DNA of 64,000 nt from Alitta virens (GCA_932294295.1 OW028573.1:61295829-61359828), one strand, 5' to 3'; counted from the stretch's first letter, positions 1 through 12,904 are shown. Numbers and translations are program-made. Notes: generated by a model not told the origin, from the sequence alone.

Positions 1-190
1 CTTATATGCAAAGCTGCCAGTGGCAGATGTAATGATGAGATAAGGCTTGAAGTCCACACCATGTTACACATTTACCCCATGGGTGGGGTCTTAACTTGCC
101 TCAGCATAGACATTGACTACAGAGCATCTTTAATTATTTTGAAAATACCCCATGCAATCGACATCCAGCTGAGATGTAGCTCATAGTGGC
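1..190 (-). repeat. SINE-like repeat, copy 1
   Basis: This stretch matches 50951-51120 closely and 61715-61925 more loosely. The shared core reads as a run around 'accatgttacacatttaccc' followed by a 'ggggtct' block and a 'gcctcag' block. The copy at 61.8 kb ends in a sequence whose reverse complement has a tRNA-type B box (ggttcgaatctc), so the family is probably a tRNA-derived SINE lying on the minus strand. This copy keeps the 'gacatccagctgagat' segment near 158-173 but not a clear B box. Confidence 0.7.
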
Positions 191-3100
191 GTATTGATGG
201 ATGACTTGACCACAAATCATGAATCTTGATTGCCTAATATAAAAAATGTCAGTCCATCTGATTCAACTGATTTAAAAAGAATTTGCTGGTGAAGAAAAAC
301 TACATCTCTCATGATTTCTGTGCATGTAATGTTGTTCTTCTGGTAAAAACTAACATGACAAAGAACTGCATTCGCTGACACAACACCAACATTTCATTAG
401 TTCTTTGATAGCATCAACAGCTGGTTTCAGGTCTGATATCACTGGTTTGAAATTGACATTCTCTAACTTCCATCCAGTGGAGATAGGATTTCAGAGTTTG
501 CACCAGGGCACAACACATTAAGGGCTTGGTATGATGCCCTCAAACGTTAATACTTCAGAATTGACCAAGTTAGAGGTATGTAACTTATGAGTTTCTGGGC
601 TTTCTCTAATAAGAGATGCCACATAGTCTTGGCAAGAAAGCCATGAGGACAGTGAAGTGCATAAAAAATTCCTCTAGACCAAACAAAAGAATTCTTCGGA
701 TTGTGCATTGCTATCCATCATGTTAGTTTGTCTTTGCCAGCATTGAGACATTAGACAATCATTAGACAGTCAGATATAGTAAAAGCATAGAATTCAGGAA
801 GACTGTACAATATCTAGTCCAGCTGCCTCATAGACGGCTTTTGTAGAATGGTTGCATTGCCTTTCACCATCACTCTAAACTGAGGGTTGAAAAAATGACA
901 AGAGGGTTGTCCTATGCAGCAAGTTAATTCCTTGTTTAAGTAGAGTGCAGAACCTGTTACTAGAAATAGCACACGCCTACACCCCTCATGCAGCTAGATT
1001 ATTCATTTCTCACGATATACAACACTTTTCTGGCCTGCAAAAACATATTCCAGGTACAAAAATATGATATGATGGCATGGATGATAAGCAGGGCATATGC
1101 TTTCTCATGATTGCTCTCCAGTTTTGCAATGTTTTTCCCATTTGACTACACATTTTTCTTTACGGCCACCAGTGAAGATTTGGTTTAAGTATTATCACAC
1201 TCTAGAGAAGTCTTTGTTGTCGGTCACTTCATAACTGCATGCATGTTATTGCTTGCCATGGCGCAAACCTATCCCTTTGTTTGAGAGACTTTCCAACATC
1301 TATGGTGTATGAATAAAGATGATATAAAGATCAAAATACAAGATGCACCACATTGTACTTCTGGCTTAAGCTGAATGTACCAGATTCCCACTACGTTACG
1401 AACAGACACACACGGATCACTCCGGATTAATCGGCAATGGTCGGCACAATTCTGGATGGAGAATTGTCTAAGTGGGAATTGGGCTTTACTGATTGTATTT
1501 TTTTAGATGGTTGGCGGAGCATAACGGTGAAAATATTTTACTTCGTCTCTTAATATTGGAATATCTCGGCACCCATTAAATTGCTGTTATGCACATTTCT
1601 GAAAAATGTTTAGATGGAACTTTCCCATTTTTTGTTGTGAAAGATACTTCAGGTGTTTACTACATGCTATAATTTGTTAAGAAGTATTATAAGCATGTTT
1701 TGCCATTACAAAAGTTTAAAAAAGAAATGAAAAAATGGCATTATTTATTACCTCACCAATATAAAACAAAAATGAACTTTTAGCAGGCACAGGTTTTTAC
1801 AAAGATAAGTGAAATGTAGCTAGAATTCAGCTTGCACCCTTATCACATTTTTCTCAGTTTAACAGATCTTTAAGGTAAGAAAAACCTAGATTCTGAAAGC
1901 ATTACCTTGCTAGCGATATAAAAACTGGTCTGTTGGCTATCAAGTAAATAGAGTTTTTCTCAAGTAAATGGGCCAGTTTGCAAAAATTAAGCAATGAAAC
2001 CTTGTTGTAATACTTTATTATTGTTTCTCGGGTCCTTAGAATTAGTTTTGGTAGGTTGGTTGGCTGTCAGCCGAAAACCAACTTTTGGCCAATTTTTCTT
2101 AAAGATTCAAACTTAGTTCTAATGCTTGATTTTTGTTTCTGGGGTCCTCTGAATTAGTTTTGGTAGGTTGGTTGGTGGGTTGGTAAGGTTTAATGCAATA
2201 ATGAAGAAAATTAAATCTACTTTGACTGCTTTGTAATTTTCTTTACATATGACAAGTTCAAGTAAATGACTTCACAAATCTACTGTATGAACAGGTTTCA
2301 TTAATTCAACAAACTTATTTGTCTGAGGTGGTTATATATAAATGTTAATGTTATGCCACAACAAAGAAAATGTATTTTATGCTGACTCTTTTATAATTTT
2401 GTTTTAATTTATTTTATGTACAAAATTTTAATCTAGTCAATACTTGTTTTTATTATATCAAATTTATTCTCTCATAAGTCTTTTTGATTGGCTCAGCATC
2501 TTTAATTGTTTTACTGATTTGTTATGCTTTGTGTTGAGATGAGACTATATTGTTTGTAACAGACTCTTTTAATAATATAAAGTCAAAGTGTTTATTGTAC
2601 ATCCATGATCGTCTGACCCAATTCGTTCGTTCTCTAACCCAGCATTGAGCACGCGCGCACTAGTGTCGCCCTCTAGTGTATTATTCAGAACTACTAGAAT
2701 CTGTCACATCCTTTCTCTTTGTGTAACACTAAACTTCTTGTAACATTTAGAAGTAACAATAAACTTCTTATAACATTGAGAGGTAATTTTTATTACTTTA
2801 AATGAGTTATGAATTAGTACCATTTAAACGTTCACGTTTTGACATGTATAAGCAATAGTATACAAAAGTATTGATCAATAAGCACGTCATAATAAATCAA
2901 TCATCTATACATGTTGGGTCAACCGAAAAATGAACATATCAAGAAATATCAACTTAATGAGAAATCACAGTGAACAAAAATCATCGTATGATAAATTCAT
3001 TAATCAAAAGAGTCTTTGACCAGTCATCTTAGATATTTTCACACACAGTCCATAAAATAACTGTATAAATTTAAGTAAGTTTTCATAATATAGTCTTTGT

Positions 3101-3329
3101 GCCAAGCAGGTGTTCTATATTGACAACTTTTCTCTGCACAACTGATTGGCCTTGATCGCTTGTAGGCTGATGAGCATGAGCTGAGGGTTTGCTGCTGTGA
3201 TCCATATGTTCATCTGATGGCCAGTCAATGGTGTGTTATGATACCGAAGCAATGCGAGATTTGCGTCACTGTGATCTTCTGTACACTTGAGTATGTTCTT
3301 GAAGAAACGAAGATATGGAAGAGTATATA
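191..3329. other. Gene-free AT-rich stretch
   Basis: I see no exon-like reading frame with homology or splice pairs here. A 43-bp direct repeat with about three mismatches lies at 2021-2063 and 2133-2175; it ends in 'ggtaggttggttgg'. A short perfect hairpin (acaattct / agaattgt) lies near 1446-1470. Nothing else stands out. Confidence 0.6.
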
Positions 3330-3639
3330 ATTTCCTGCGCTGATTGTGCTGCTGTAGCTATACATGCATCTTGCAGCTGTAACTTGCAGCAAACACTGCA
3401 GCTGCAACTTGCAGCAAACACTGCAGTGGCAGCTGCAACTTAATTGCAGCAAATGCTGCAGCACAGCAAACGCTGCATCTGCAGTGTTTTCTGCTGCAAC
3501 TGCTTAATTGTTGCTGCAGGTTGTTTCTGCTGATGCTGCTGGTTTCTGCCGCTGCTGCTGTCTGACATATCTCATTCTCATTTTATACTACATATCACAA
3601 GAATTTAAAAATATATATCTGGTGATGTTAAAAAAAAAA

Positions 3640-3725
3640 AGAAGTTGTCCTACCCTGGATTCATACCCCAGCCACCCACACAGAAGAGCAGTGCACAATC
3701 CGCTGCTCCACTGCATATTGGGTAT
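3640..3725 (-). repeat. tRNA-derived SINE head
   Basis: The reverse complement reads 'agtggagcagcggattgtgc', then about 30 bases on 'ggggtatgaatcc'. These resemble box A (GAGCAGCGG) and box B (GGTTCGAATCC, here degenerate) of a tRNA promoter, in the usual order and spacing. No cloverleaf with an intact acceptor stem is visible, so this is a SINE head rather than a working tRNA gene. Confidence 0.45.
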
Positions 3726-3785
3726 TTCAGGATCATCGATGTAATACTATTTCTATTTCTATGTATATAGGCCAAGCGGTGGAAT

Positions 3786-3860
3786 AAACACACATATTCA
3801 GGGGCGCCGGAACTGGACACACGTATAGGGGGGGGGGGGACAGTTGTCCCCCTTTCCCTA
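3786..3860. repeat. Poly-G repeat terminus-like segment
   Basis: The segment 'caggggcgccggaactgg' is followed by a G-run and then 'cagttgtccccctttcc'. The same style (short GC-rich word, G-run, C-rich return) is seen at 57642-57700. It looks like an end of a widespread repeat family, but I cannot assign the family. Confidence 0.35.
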
Positions 3861-5466
3861 GCCCTGGAATGTGAACTGCCCCTGCCCTTCAGCCATTAAA
3901 GCTACAAGTGTGCTGAGTAAGGAACATTATAAATCTCTATTGCCCATTACTCTAACCACTTGATGACCCTTGAATTACCTTAAAATTATAAAATCTCGAA
4001 AATGTAACAATTTCTCTGGTAATAAGTATGGTATAATAGCACATTGTTACGGAATGTGGTCCCCAGGTGTTCTCACTACTCACAGTATGCTGACAACAAA
4101 TTTAAATTTGAGAACAAATTTATTATTACCGGAATTATTCTTTACATATTTACATATTGTCGACACAACGGTGTATCAGAGATATTTGTAGCACTGGTTT
4201 AGACCATTGAAGTGCATTAGACTCGCATAAAGTCAGTAAATTGTCTCATAAGACACATAAGTCAGAAAACCAAGTACTGCTGCTGCAACCACATGTGTTG
4301 ATCCAACGTTGATAAAGATAAAGTTGATCTAGGCAAAAAGAAGATGTAAACTGTAGACTCCGTTGTAAATTGTAGACCAGTCAAACATGCCAGTTCTCTT
4401 CAAGTCAAACAAGAAGATCCTCTTATGATGATCCTCAAAAGAACAGCAGGATTCTACCTATGAGGTGGTGGAGTCAGGAATAAACACAAGACCAAAATCA
4501 GAGAGAGAGAGATAGCAAGATGCTGCTCCTCTGCAATCTATTCTGGAAGTGACCATGTGACACCAGCCAAGACCTCCCACATTGGCTCAGAAATTCACTC
4601 AAGCACGCATAACGACCCACATTGCTAATCCTCTTGTCTCCCTTAATCACATTATTTCAATACTCATGAATCAGCTGACTGAACTGAAGGGAGCAGTAAT
4701 TATGCAACATCAAACCACCTAACTTAATTGATAAACCTCATAATATTAACCCACCATTATATACACCACATACTAGCTATTAGTATCAATATAATTGTTT
4801 ATACTGATTTACCATAGGCCAAAACTCTGGCCGTGACACACATGACTTGTAAAATTATATGTTATGGTATAATAACACATGACATATAAATAATTTCTGA
4901 TAGGTCAGCTGCCCTAAACTAGTTTCTATGTTTTCTCTGGGGAGAGGGTGCCCTCCTTATTTGAGCTCCCCTCCCCTGCCCTTGTTACCGTCTGGCAACC
5001 CTGAAACCAACCAAACTAACACAAGAATAACAACTACACAACAATAGACTATAGAATTGGTTTATATGACACTAATGTACATTTAAATTACACTGCTGCC
5101 TGGCAGCGGCTGCTGTTCTAAGCATCAGGCAGCAGCAATTCATGCTGATCAAATTGTATATTGATGTGTGGTGAATAATAGGCCTAAAGCAAAATCATGT
5201 TAGCTGCTGCTGCAAAAATCTGCTGCAGCTGCAAAAACTTGCTGCAGCTGCAAAAATATGCTGCACCTGCAGACTCCTTGCAGCATTTGCTGCAGCTGTA
5301 ATGTTTGCAGCATTTGCTGTAATGGCAGCATTTGCCGCTATGCCTTGCAGCGTTTGCTGCAATTTGCAGCACTTCACAGCGGTTGCAGGGTCTGCTGCAT
5401 TTGCTGCAACTTGCAGCATCTGCTGGGCTTTGCAGCATTTTCTAGCTGCGCTGCACAGCAGGAAAT

Positions 5467-6460
5467 TAGACCCAACTGAAAATACTTTTCAGCTTCGCCA
5501 TTACTTTGAGGATATCGTTGACACCAGAAATACAGATTGGTAGGTAATTAGGAAACAGAATGAAAATAAAATGTTCTATGTAATAGTTGTATCTGGAATA
5601 GGAGGGAGTTAACTTACATTTTTGTTGGCTATATTCCAACGCTGAAGGTGGAGGGATATAACCAACAAAACTTTTAGTTAAATCATGACTATTCTAAACT
5701 ACAAAGTATAAATAAAAGATTGATAACAAAAATAAATTATTTGCACCCGAAAAAGAGGGTTAGCAAAAAAACCCAAGATATTCAATTTGTGGCAAAATTT
5801 TCCATGATATCACATGTATCTTTTCTATTCATACGAAGGCCTTCACACAACTCATCTCTGATAGCAATTAATTCCATAGTTTGACAACCAACTCTTTGGT
5901 CACTCTCTAAAACATTTTTATAGTAATTTTCTTGTACAAGTTATGTGCTATTATACCATACTTATTACCGTTTGCCATCATGACAGCACTGAGCAAGTTA
6001 TGCTAAGAATAAGACCAAGGCTACTGACTTTGTCAAGAATAGCGTTTACTCCCCCTGTGCAACTGCCTTCAAGGATGGGGGCCAGTTTCAGTCAAAAACA
6101 TCATGTAACACCTTAAAAAAATGGCAATATCATACACAAAAATAATTTTCCTTCTTATTCTAAGAGACTTTCATTATTTATGGGTATTTACAGCTAGTTT
6201 TTAAGGAATTCCTTGCCTGTACGCTGGGAATGTGTGTTCAATTCTCATCTCTAGTGGTAGCTAATTTGCATATTTCACCATCTACACACATGATGGTGCT
6301 TTTGTTTTACAAAATTTGGAAAATATCTTCATTAACGTACTTCCTTTGATAAATGCACCCTAAGCAACGACTACCTTGCCTAATGTAACCAATAACCGCA
6401 AAAATAATTAAAAAACGTCCAATTCTCTTTTTTGAACTATATTTTATGGGCCATTTATCA
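5467..6460. other. Gene-free stretch with a coding-like fragment
   Basis: On the minus strand, 6003-5785 can be read with one in-frame stop and a small frame change as a hydrophilic peptide (…ANGNKYGIIAHNLYKK…, then …CQTMELIAIRDELCEG…). I do not recognise it. The part coding GNKYGIIAH is a perfect 26-bp inverted match (5944-5969) to 4018-4043, where the other strand codes the same peptide. This suggests two decayed copies of one unidentified repeat. Confidence 0.3.
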
Positions 6461-7540
6461 TGGCTGTCATTGCAAAGTATGGGATGCTATGTATGAGGAA
6501 GCAACACAATTTTAAACTATTTATTACCCAATTTCCATTATTTAAAAAAAAAGAGGTTGAAATTAATGTCAAAAGGTAGTTTAAACATAGGCTGCAATGC
6601 AGCTAAACCCTCAGTGAAACCCATATGGCACACAGTCATCATCAAAATTGTTAAGTGTTCATCCGACAAGCAGGAGGGTGGGCATTACATCTTCATTTCC
6701 AGAGCAGAACTCTAACACACACTTTTTTTTTCTTCATTATATTATTATGAAATAATACAGTGTTCCCGCTGGTTAAATGTCTTACAAATATCTTACTTAT
6801 TAACAGCAATCCATTCTGTTCAGAGTAAAGCCAAGTGAGCATAAAAAGTATTGTCTATCCCTTTCCTGCCATTTAATTGTTCTGTTTGAAGATTTTATGC
6901 ACAATAAAGAGTATTCAGTTCGCTAGAATTATCAACACAATAGCATGTTCCCTTAACTAATCAACAACTAAGATTATCATTTATATGTCCAAAATAGTCA
7001 TATATGGGCTATGGCAATGATCTTAAGGAATATATATGAAATTTACCAACAATGTAATGCCACATAAAGATGTTGGTTATAATTTCATACAAAATCATAC
7101 AAACCTAAGGTTTGTATTTCTTTGTATTTAAATAATACTCAACACACCCATTTTAATGGCTTTCTAAGTCAAAATAATTTTGCTCACTGTTTACATTTAG
7201 CTGGCAACTGAAGAAACTATATATTATCAATTGCCATATTCCCTTCAACAGTTACTGAATTGTAGGGTTGCTGAGTTGCATTAATTCTATGGCATTTAAA
7301 TTAGTATTTATAACCGAACACTTTACAGGTGTATATATGAAGAAAACAATAAGTATTGGAAACTAATTATTATGAATTTGCTAATTATAAACAAAAACAC
7401 TTGAATGGGGTTGAGCATGGCAATGCTATGATCAAATATTAAATAATTGTACAACATGAATTGTTCAACATTTATGGCTGTCATTGCTAAGTATGGGATG
7501 CTAAGGAATACAAAGGAAGCATCACAATTTTTAGCATTTT
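6458..7540. repeat. Dispersed direct repeat pair
   Basis: A ~65-bp segment starting 'atggctgtcattg' and including 'aagtatgggatgct' occurs at about 6460-6525 and again at about 7472-7540, with small differences and both ending near a 'cacaattttta' run. No gene is seen between them. Confidence 0.5.
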
Positions 7541-7609
7541 TTTTTCAAGTTTTTAGGTTAAGTACTATCATCTAGATATATCAATGGCTACTTAGGTAAT
7601 GATCATAGA

Positions 7610-8605
7610 GTCATTGATCTGAGGGTTTGAAAGAGTACCAAATTTTCATATTTTCCTTATTATATAAAAATATAAAATTATCTACATTAATAATGGTCAT
7701 GAAATCCCAAAAATGTATCTCTACACGGTTTTAGACATATTCTTATTATGTTTTGTATGCATGTAGGTGCAGTAGTGTGTGAGTCCTGCTCCGGAAACAG
7801 AAATGTTAATGATTTTCTTTTAATTTTTCTATAAATATTTTAAAACACAGCTGAGATATGTCGATGTGACTATCAAATGCACTACTAAGCTATATAGGTT
7901 AATAACATATAAAATGTTGATGGGGTAAGTGCATTAATGCCAGATCTCTGCTCTTGAAACACAATTTAACTAAGTGTTTAGCATTTTTTTCTGATTTTCC
8001 ATTATTATGTAATCAGCATAAAATGAATATCAAAATTAGGTTTGAAAAGTGAAAATATTAAAATTTAGATATGTGATACAATTTCATTCATGTAGGGTAA
8101 ATCGCGTCTTTTGTATGGAGGTTTGAAAAAGTAGGAATTTCCCTATTTTGCCCTAATTTTGAAAATTCTATGGTATTTATGGCCATGAGACCCCCAAAAG
8201 CACCACTACACTATTTTAGACATATTATGACAAAGTTTTAAGCACGTAGGTGCAGTAGTGTCAGAGTTCTGCTCCAGAAACGAAAAAACATTATTTTTTT
8301 CTACTTTTTCCAAATTTAGTAAAACATAGCCAACATATGTCAATGTGGCTATCAAAAGGCACCACTAGACCATATAGAGTATTACTGTGCAAAATTTCAT
8401 AAGGGTAAGTGCATTAGTGTTAGAGTTCAGCTCCAGAAACGAAGTGTTACGCTGAGGGTTAAAAAGTGAAAGTATTGTCATTACGATATGTGCTTTGCAA
8501 ATTTCACCCATGTAGGGTTCATATTGCCTCTGATATGGGTTAAACAATATGTTAAAAAGAGTACCATAACAATTAAATATCATTAATGGTCATGGAATCC
8601 CTGTA
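7610..8605. repeat. Degenerate ~480-bp tandem repeat
   Basis: Two full units and the start of a third follow each other. Marker words recur about 480 bp apart: 'gtaggtgcagtagtgt' at about 7765 and 8247, 'gggtaagtgcatta' at about 7925 and 8405, and a 'atggtcatg(a/g)aatccc' segment at about 7693, 8178 (variant) and 8588. Units differ by many substitutions, so the array is old. No open frame runs through a unit. Confidence 0.65.
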
Positions 8606-8654
8606 GGGGGTGTGGTCAAATAGGTGAATTCCCAAATTGTCGGCCTTCCATACA

Positions 8655-9050
8655 GTCGACATTATTTTGTCATAATGTCGACATACCAAAAAGGTGACAA
8701 TTGAAACAGGACAAAATGTGTATCAGAAGGGCGGGGCGACCTTCATACTAAAAAGGCACGCCATTGCGTATTATACCAAAAGGTCAACATTTATACTATT
8801 TCTTTTATATTGAGATCATGTGACTGTATTTTTTCAATTTTATGACATATTGTACACTATATCATTGGAAAAATAAATGAGACTAATATGTCTCCTTTAG
8901 GTTCCTTTTTGGTTTTCTCCTATCTGGAGGTGTCTGATTTGGTTGTCACCTTTTTGGTACTCCCCATGTGCCATATATCCTGAAAATTACCTGTTGACCT
9001 TTTGGTACTAAAAGAATCTTCTTTTTGGTTGTCCACCTTTTGGTTGTCAC
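8655..9050. repeat. Inverted-repeat cluster
   Basis: A perfect 10-bp stem (gtcgacatta 8655-8664 / taatgtcgac 8673-8682) is followed by two long inverted pairs. 'taccaaaaaggtgacaa' at 8684-8700 pairs with 8943-8959, and 'taccaaaaggtcaaca' at 8774-8789 pairs with 8992-9007. More partial copies of 'ttggttgtc(a)cc' follow to 9050. It is probably the remnant of a short non-autonomous transposon with subterminal repeats. Confidence 0.55.
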
Positions 9051-9059
9051 CCTTATTAC

Positions 9060-11373
9060 TTAAATTTACTTTATACCTTTTTGAAAGTCTCTCGTTCGAC
9101 CCACAACCATGCACAGTGTTTGCGTGCTTTGCGCACTGCGAGCTCTGCAAGCACTGTGAGGAAATGGACAAATAAATTTTTATACTTTTTTTTCTTCTAA
9201 ATATCTTTATACACTCTAATAGAATATGACAATGATACATATACAATGCATGGAATACAATACATGCCTATATATACATAATATGACTCAAATCTGAGCA
9301 TCATGTAAAAGACACTCATCGATTTTAAGCCCCAATGCAAAATACAGAGGTATGAAGTCATTTCAATTAATCAATGACATAGTTTGAATAATTTTGAGGT
9401 TCATGGTCATAGTTATTAATTCAAACTGTAGTAATAACACCAGAGATTGATGCTCCGATGATTGCTGTCCAATTTAGTTCTATCCCATATTTAAATTTAT
9501 TCATTTAGTATTTTATTTTATTCATTCATCATTATCAATTTTATTTTTCAATTTGTGTTTTTTTTTTTCTAGGCATATTGATGTTATTCCTATTTCATTT
9601 GGTTATTTCCTTTCTAGTATGTCTATAATAGTATATTGCTTGGGTCCTATTAACAATGATTAATTTCTCCCAGATTCGCTCCTTTTTCTAGCTTTACCTT
9701 AATATTAATTGACTTATGGCCTGGTAAAATCGAGTATTTTGTCATTTTTTTAATAGAATATTTATGAAGTTTCTTCCTTGCATATTATGAACTTTCTTAT
9801 CCAGTTCATCAGTGTCCTTTTAACCACTGGCCTCTCATGGCTACCCCCAACTTGCTCACAAGCACAAGGGGGGGGGGGGGTGCAAGTCGGGGTGCACACC
9901 ACGATATATAATTAATTGCTTGGAGGGGTACAAAGTGTGGGATCTGATTGATATAAGCACAGCTTCAGGTCAGGGTCTCCTGATTGAGGCAATGTTTTGT
10001 GTTGATGCATCTGAGTCCCTAGATTAGCACAGCTAATCTAATGTCTTGTGATGCTGTGTGCTATGGACATTCGCTGAGGGTTTTGCTGCAGCGCAGCCTT
10101 GTGTGGGTTCTATATTTCGGACTTCCGCGCCTGAGCAAATTTAGGTCACGTTGACCCAGATCCTCTTCCCACTGAATCGATAGCTACTGATACTGGAGTT
10201 GGTTAGGATGCTACGATGACGGACACAAGATGTGAGTTATTACGTACATGAGGTCATGCAAATGACTGAGTCAGTGTGACGGATACTGGGGAGAAATTCA
10301 AGCTGTTTATAAATCAGAGACAGAGCTGCAGAGTTGATGTTTTTGGTTGCTTCCGCCTGCCATTTGCTCCATTTTGCTTGGGGCCTAGGCTTATCATAAG
10401 TTAATTCTTTCTGTTTGAAAAATAAAAAATCTTATCATGCTTATATTATCGGCAAGTGGATAAAGGCACGGTCCTATAACTAGTTAATGTCCTGGATGGA
10501 TTGTAAGAAATAAATTTAGATACAGTCCATACAAGCCTATTGATGCATTGTATATACATAATATTATGTATACACGTCTAATATCTAATATAGTAAAATG
10601 TAAAGTAATTTAAAGTAAAGGCTTTTTAATGACATAGCTACAAGCTTCTACAGGCCAGTTAGCATAATCCTTTCTTGTAGAGCCTAGTACAAAAAACAAA
10701 CAAAAAACAAGCTGTGATACAAATGATCACTAGCACATAATATATGACAGCATGTGATGAATTAAGACAAATCTTACAGGAAGACTGCCCTTAATTAATA
10801 CTATAGTATTGTGTTCAGACTTTAGTGTACAAATCATGGCATAGAATTTGAGACAAGGCTGTCAATGTGCCCTACTTTGTATTAGCTAGGTGGCATGCCT
10901 TTACCAAGATTAAGCTTAAGATTTGTTTAAATATCTTATGTGGTCTAGGCGTACTGGGGAAGTTATGTTTGTATACATGCAGTACATAGTACACTCAAGT
11001 ACAATATTACATTAATTATAAGCCTTAATTTTGGTTTAAATTAGCTTTTGGTTTTGTTATTCTTAAATCAGAACTATGATGTACATGTATCTAATTCAAT
11101 TTCGACAAAAATGTTGGTTTCCTGATCTGTGTCAAATATATTTGTACAGTAATTGGACTTAAAGCTTTACAATCCGACTGTCCTACGTAATTAAATTTCA
11201 GAATCTCATTTCATTTTTTAAGTTTTTTTATTTATCAGTATTTTAATTAATTTATTATACACTTGTTATTTCAGACAGTCGGTGACATAAGCCTGCGGCT
11301 GGAGTTTTTTGTTATCTCAAAACTGACTATGAATAAAAGTATAGTATGGTTGTATTGTATTCCTGGATTTCAG
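9060..11373. other. Gene-free stretch upstream of the CS-like gene
   Basis: No coding exon is supported. A G-run lies at about 9869-9881. The stretch 10080-10340 is less AT-rich than its surroundings and could hold a promoter or non-coding first exon of the gene at 11393, since that coding exon starts just after an acceptor-like 'ttcag' at 11369-11373. No TATA box or initiator is convincing. Confidence 0.4.
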
Positions 11374-11392
11374 GTCTGGCTGACTTAGCACC

Positions 11393-12458
11393 ATGGAGGA
11401 AGATAACAGGTTAGAGGAAGCTTGGAAAGGGAAAATGGAGGAGGGAAAGACGAACGGGAGCCCTCCAGCAAGTCCGGAAAAGGAAAACACTAATGGCAGT
11501 CCCCCTGGGAGTCCTCAAGGAGGTACATGAAGTACATTAACATACATTTTTGAAAGGAAATGGAATTACAGTATAGTCCTGAGTCATTGTCTACCAACCC
11601 AGTATATTGGGCTATTTTGAATGATTTGATAAATGTCATCAAAACAAACTGATCACACTTATTTTATCTAAGCAACGTGTCAATATATTTCAACATTTCA
11701 CAAAATCTAAAGTAGCCTGTGTGTACCTGATGTATGAATTACCTTTGTTTTCAGCTGCAGGTGCCAGTGCGCAGGGAGAAAGGGGACGTTTTCCCACCAC
11801 AGGTAGGTGTCAGACTGGTCCTTAGAGAGTAAACTTAGAGAATAGCACTAACACAGGCTGCATGCTTTTAATATATATACATATTTTTTTGCAGTGAATT
11901 TCAGACAAGACAGTGACAAAACCAAAGTCTACTTGATCATGTCCTTCAGAGGCCTCAGTACATCGTCTGGCTTTCTTGGTATTGGTAGGAAATTGGAGAA
12001 CGGAGAAATACTCAATATGTCAGATGTGTTCCAACCTGGGTATGGTTATAATGGTTTATAGATATTGTTTGCTGTTTTAAAATTTTACAATCAGCCAGTG
12101 AACCTGCATGCAATCCTGCATCTGTGTGACTCATTTGCATCTTAATTTGCATTTCAGTGAGGTCAACCTTAAAGTTCGTGTTGACAATGAAGATACAAAT
12201 ACCAGCACTTTGTTTGAATATAAGAAACCACTTCCGAAAAAGATTATCCCTGCCAAGTCCAAATTAGAGGTAAGCAAGCAGCTCAGAATATATTTAATCG
12301 CAGTCCTTTGAGACAGTTGTCACAAATTTGTTTACCATTCTTTGCCATTTCAGATTGAAGGCAACGGAAAAATAAAACTTATATTACGAAAAACCAAAGG
12401 AGACTTATCTGATTGGACCATATACAATGATGACTTTTCCCATCCAAATGGGAGTTGA
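11393..12458 (+). CDS. CS/p23-like domain protein, five exons
   Basis: Joined exons 11393-11522, 11755-11802, 11895-12039, 12158-12269 and 12354-12458 give 540 nt, a 179-residue protein. All introns are GT-AG and the phases agree. Residues 1-60 are low in complexity, with repeats of NGSPPxSP. The rest has short beta-strand-like segments (VYLIMSFRG, VNLKVRV, KIKLILRK), then a Trp near the end (GDLSDW). The pattern 'P-K-S-K-L-x-I-x-G-x-G-K-I-K-L-x-L-R-K…W' is what CS domains (p23, CHORDC1, the CS part of cytochrome b5 reductase 4) show in their last strands. CS domains usually bind HSP90 or partner proteins; that role is inference here. The start ATG at 11393 lies in 'caccATGG', 20 bases after an acceptor, so a non-coding 5' exon is likely. 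I cannot name an orthologue. Confidence 0.75.
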
Positions 12459-12904
12459 TGTGCAGCAAAATAAGTTTGGTTGATGAATCGGCCATTTTTT
12501 TAGATGAATCTTTAGATCTGATCTTTGAGAATTTCTCTTCTATGCTTTAAAGTGGTAGCAGTACTGTATAATGGAACCTATGTATGCTTGACAATTAATG
12601 ATTTTTTGGAAAATGGCCTGTGTTTATGTGGTCTCCTAGCATGTATATTGCAAGTTAAAGGGTACCTGGAAATGCAGGCCTTAGTAGGAATATCATTAAA
12701 TTTATATTTCTGGTTTTTTACCTAATTTTATTTCAGGGACCATCCCTATTTAACTGACTTCAGGAGAAATTAAACCCCCCTAAACTTGAGGAAAATGCAC
12801 CACTCGTCATGTTGATGAATTGCTTGTGCTGGATATATACTCTTTATTGAAATGTGTAAAATTGTGTTCCATATGATAAAGTTATAGTATGGGTATGTCT
12901 GAAC

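Larger units (their letters stand above)
3330..5466. mobile_element. TGCAGC-rich inverted-repeat element
   Basis: Both ends carry dense arrays of TGCAGC and GCAGCAAA words (3345-3560 and 5090-5460). Read inward, the left end starts 'atttcctgc' and the right end is its reverse complement 'gcaggaaat', each flanked by TA (3328-3329 and 5467-5468). This suits a non-autonomous DNA transposon of 2137 bp with a TA target duplication and long subterminal repeats. The short protein frames in the arrays (poly-Ala/Cys/Leu) are by-products of the repeat. The interior holds other repeats, including a tRNA-like SINE and a G-run at about 3830. The exact ends rest on only 9 bp of match. Confidence 0.5.

Noticed and set aside
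3640..3725. Possible true tRNA gene
   Set aside because: Box A and B resemblance only; no acceptor stem pairing and a degenerate B box. The same holds for 37016-37076.
5184..5543. Cys/Ala-rich overlapping frames on both strands
   Set aside because: They come from the TGCAGC array, which is open in several frames; no homology or start context.
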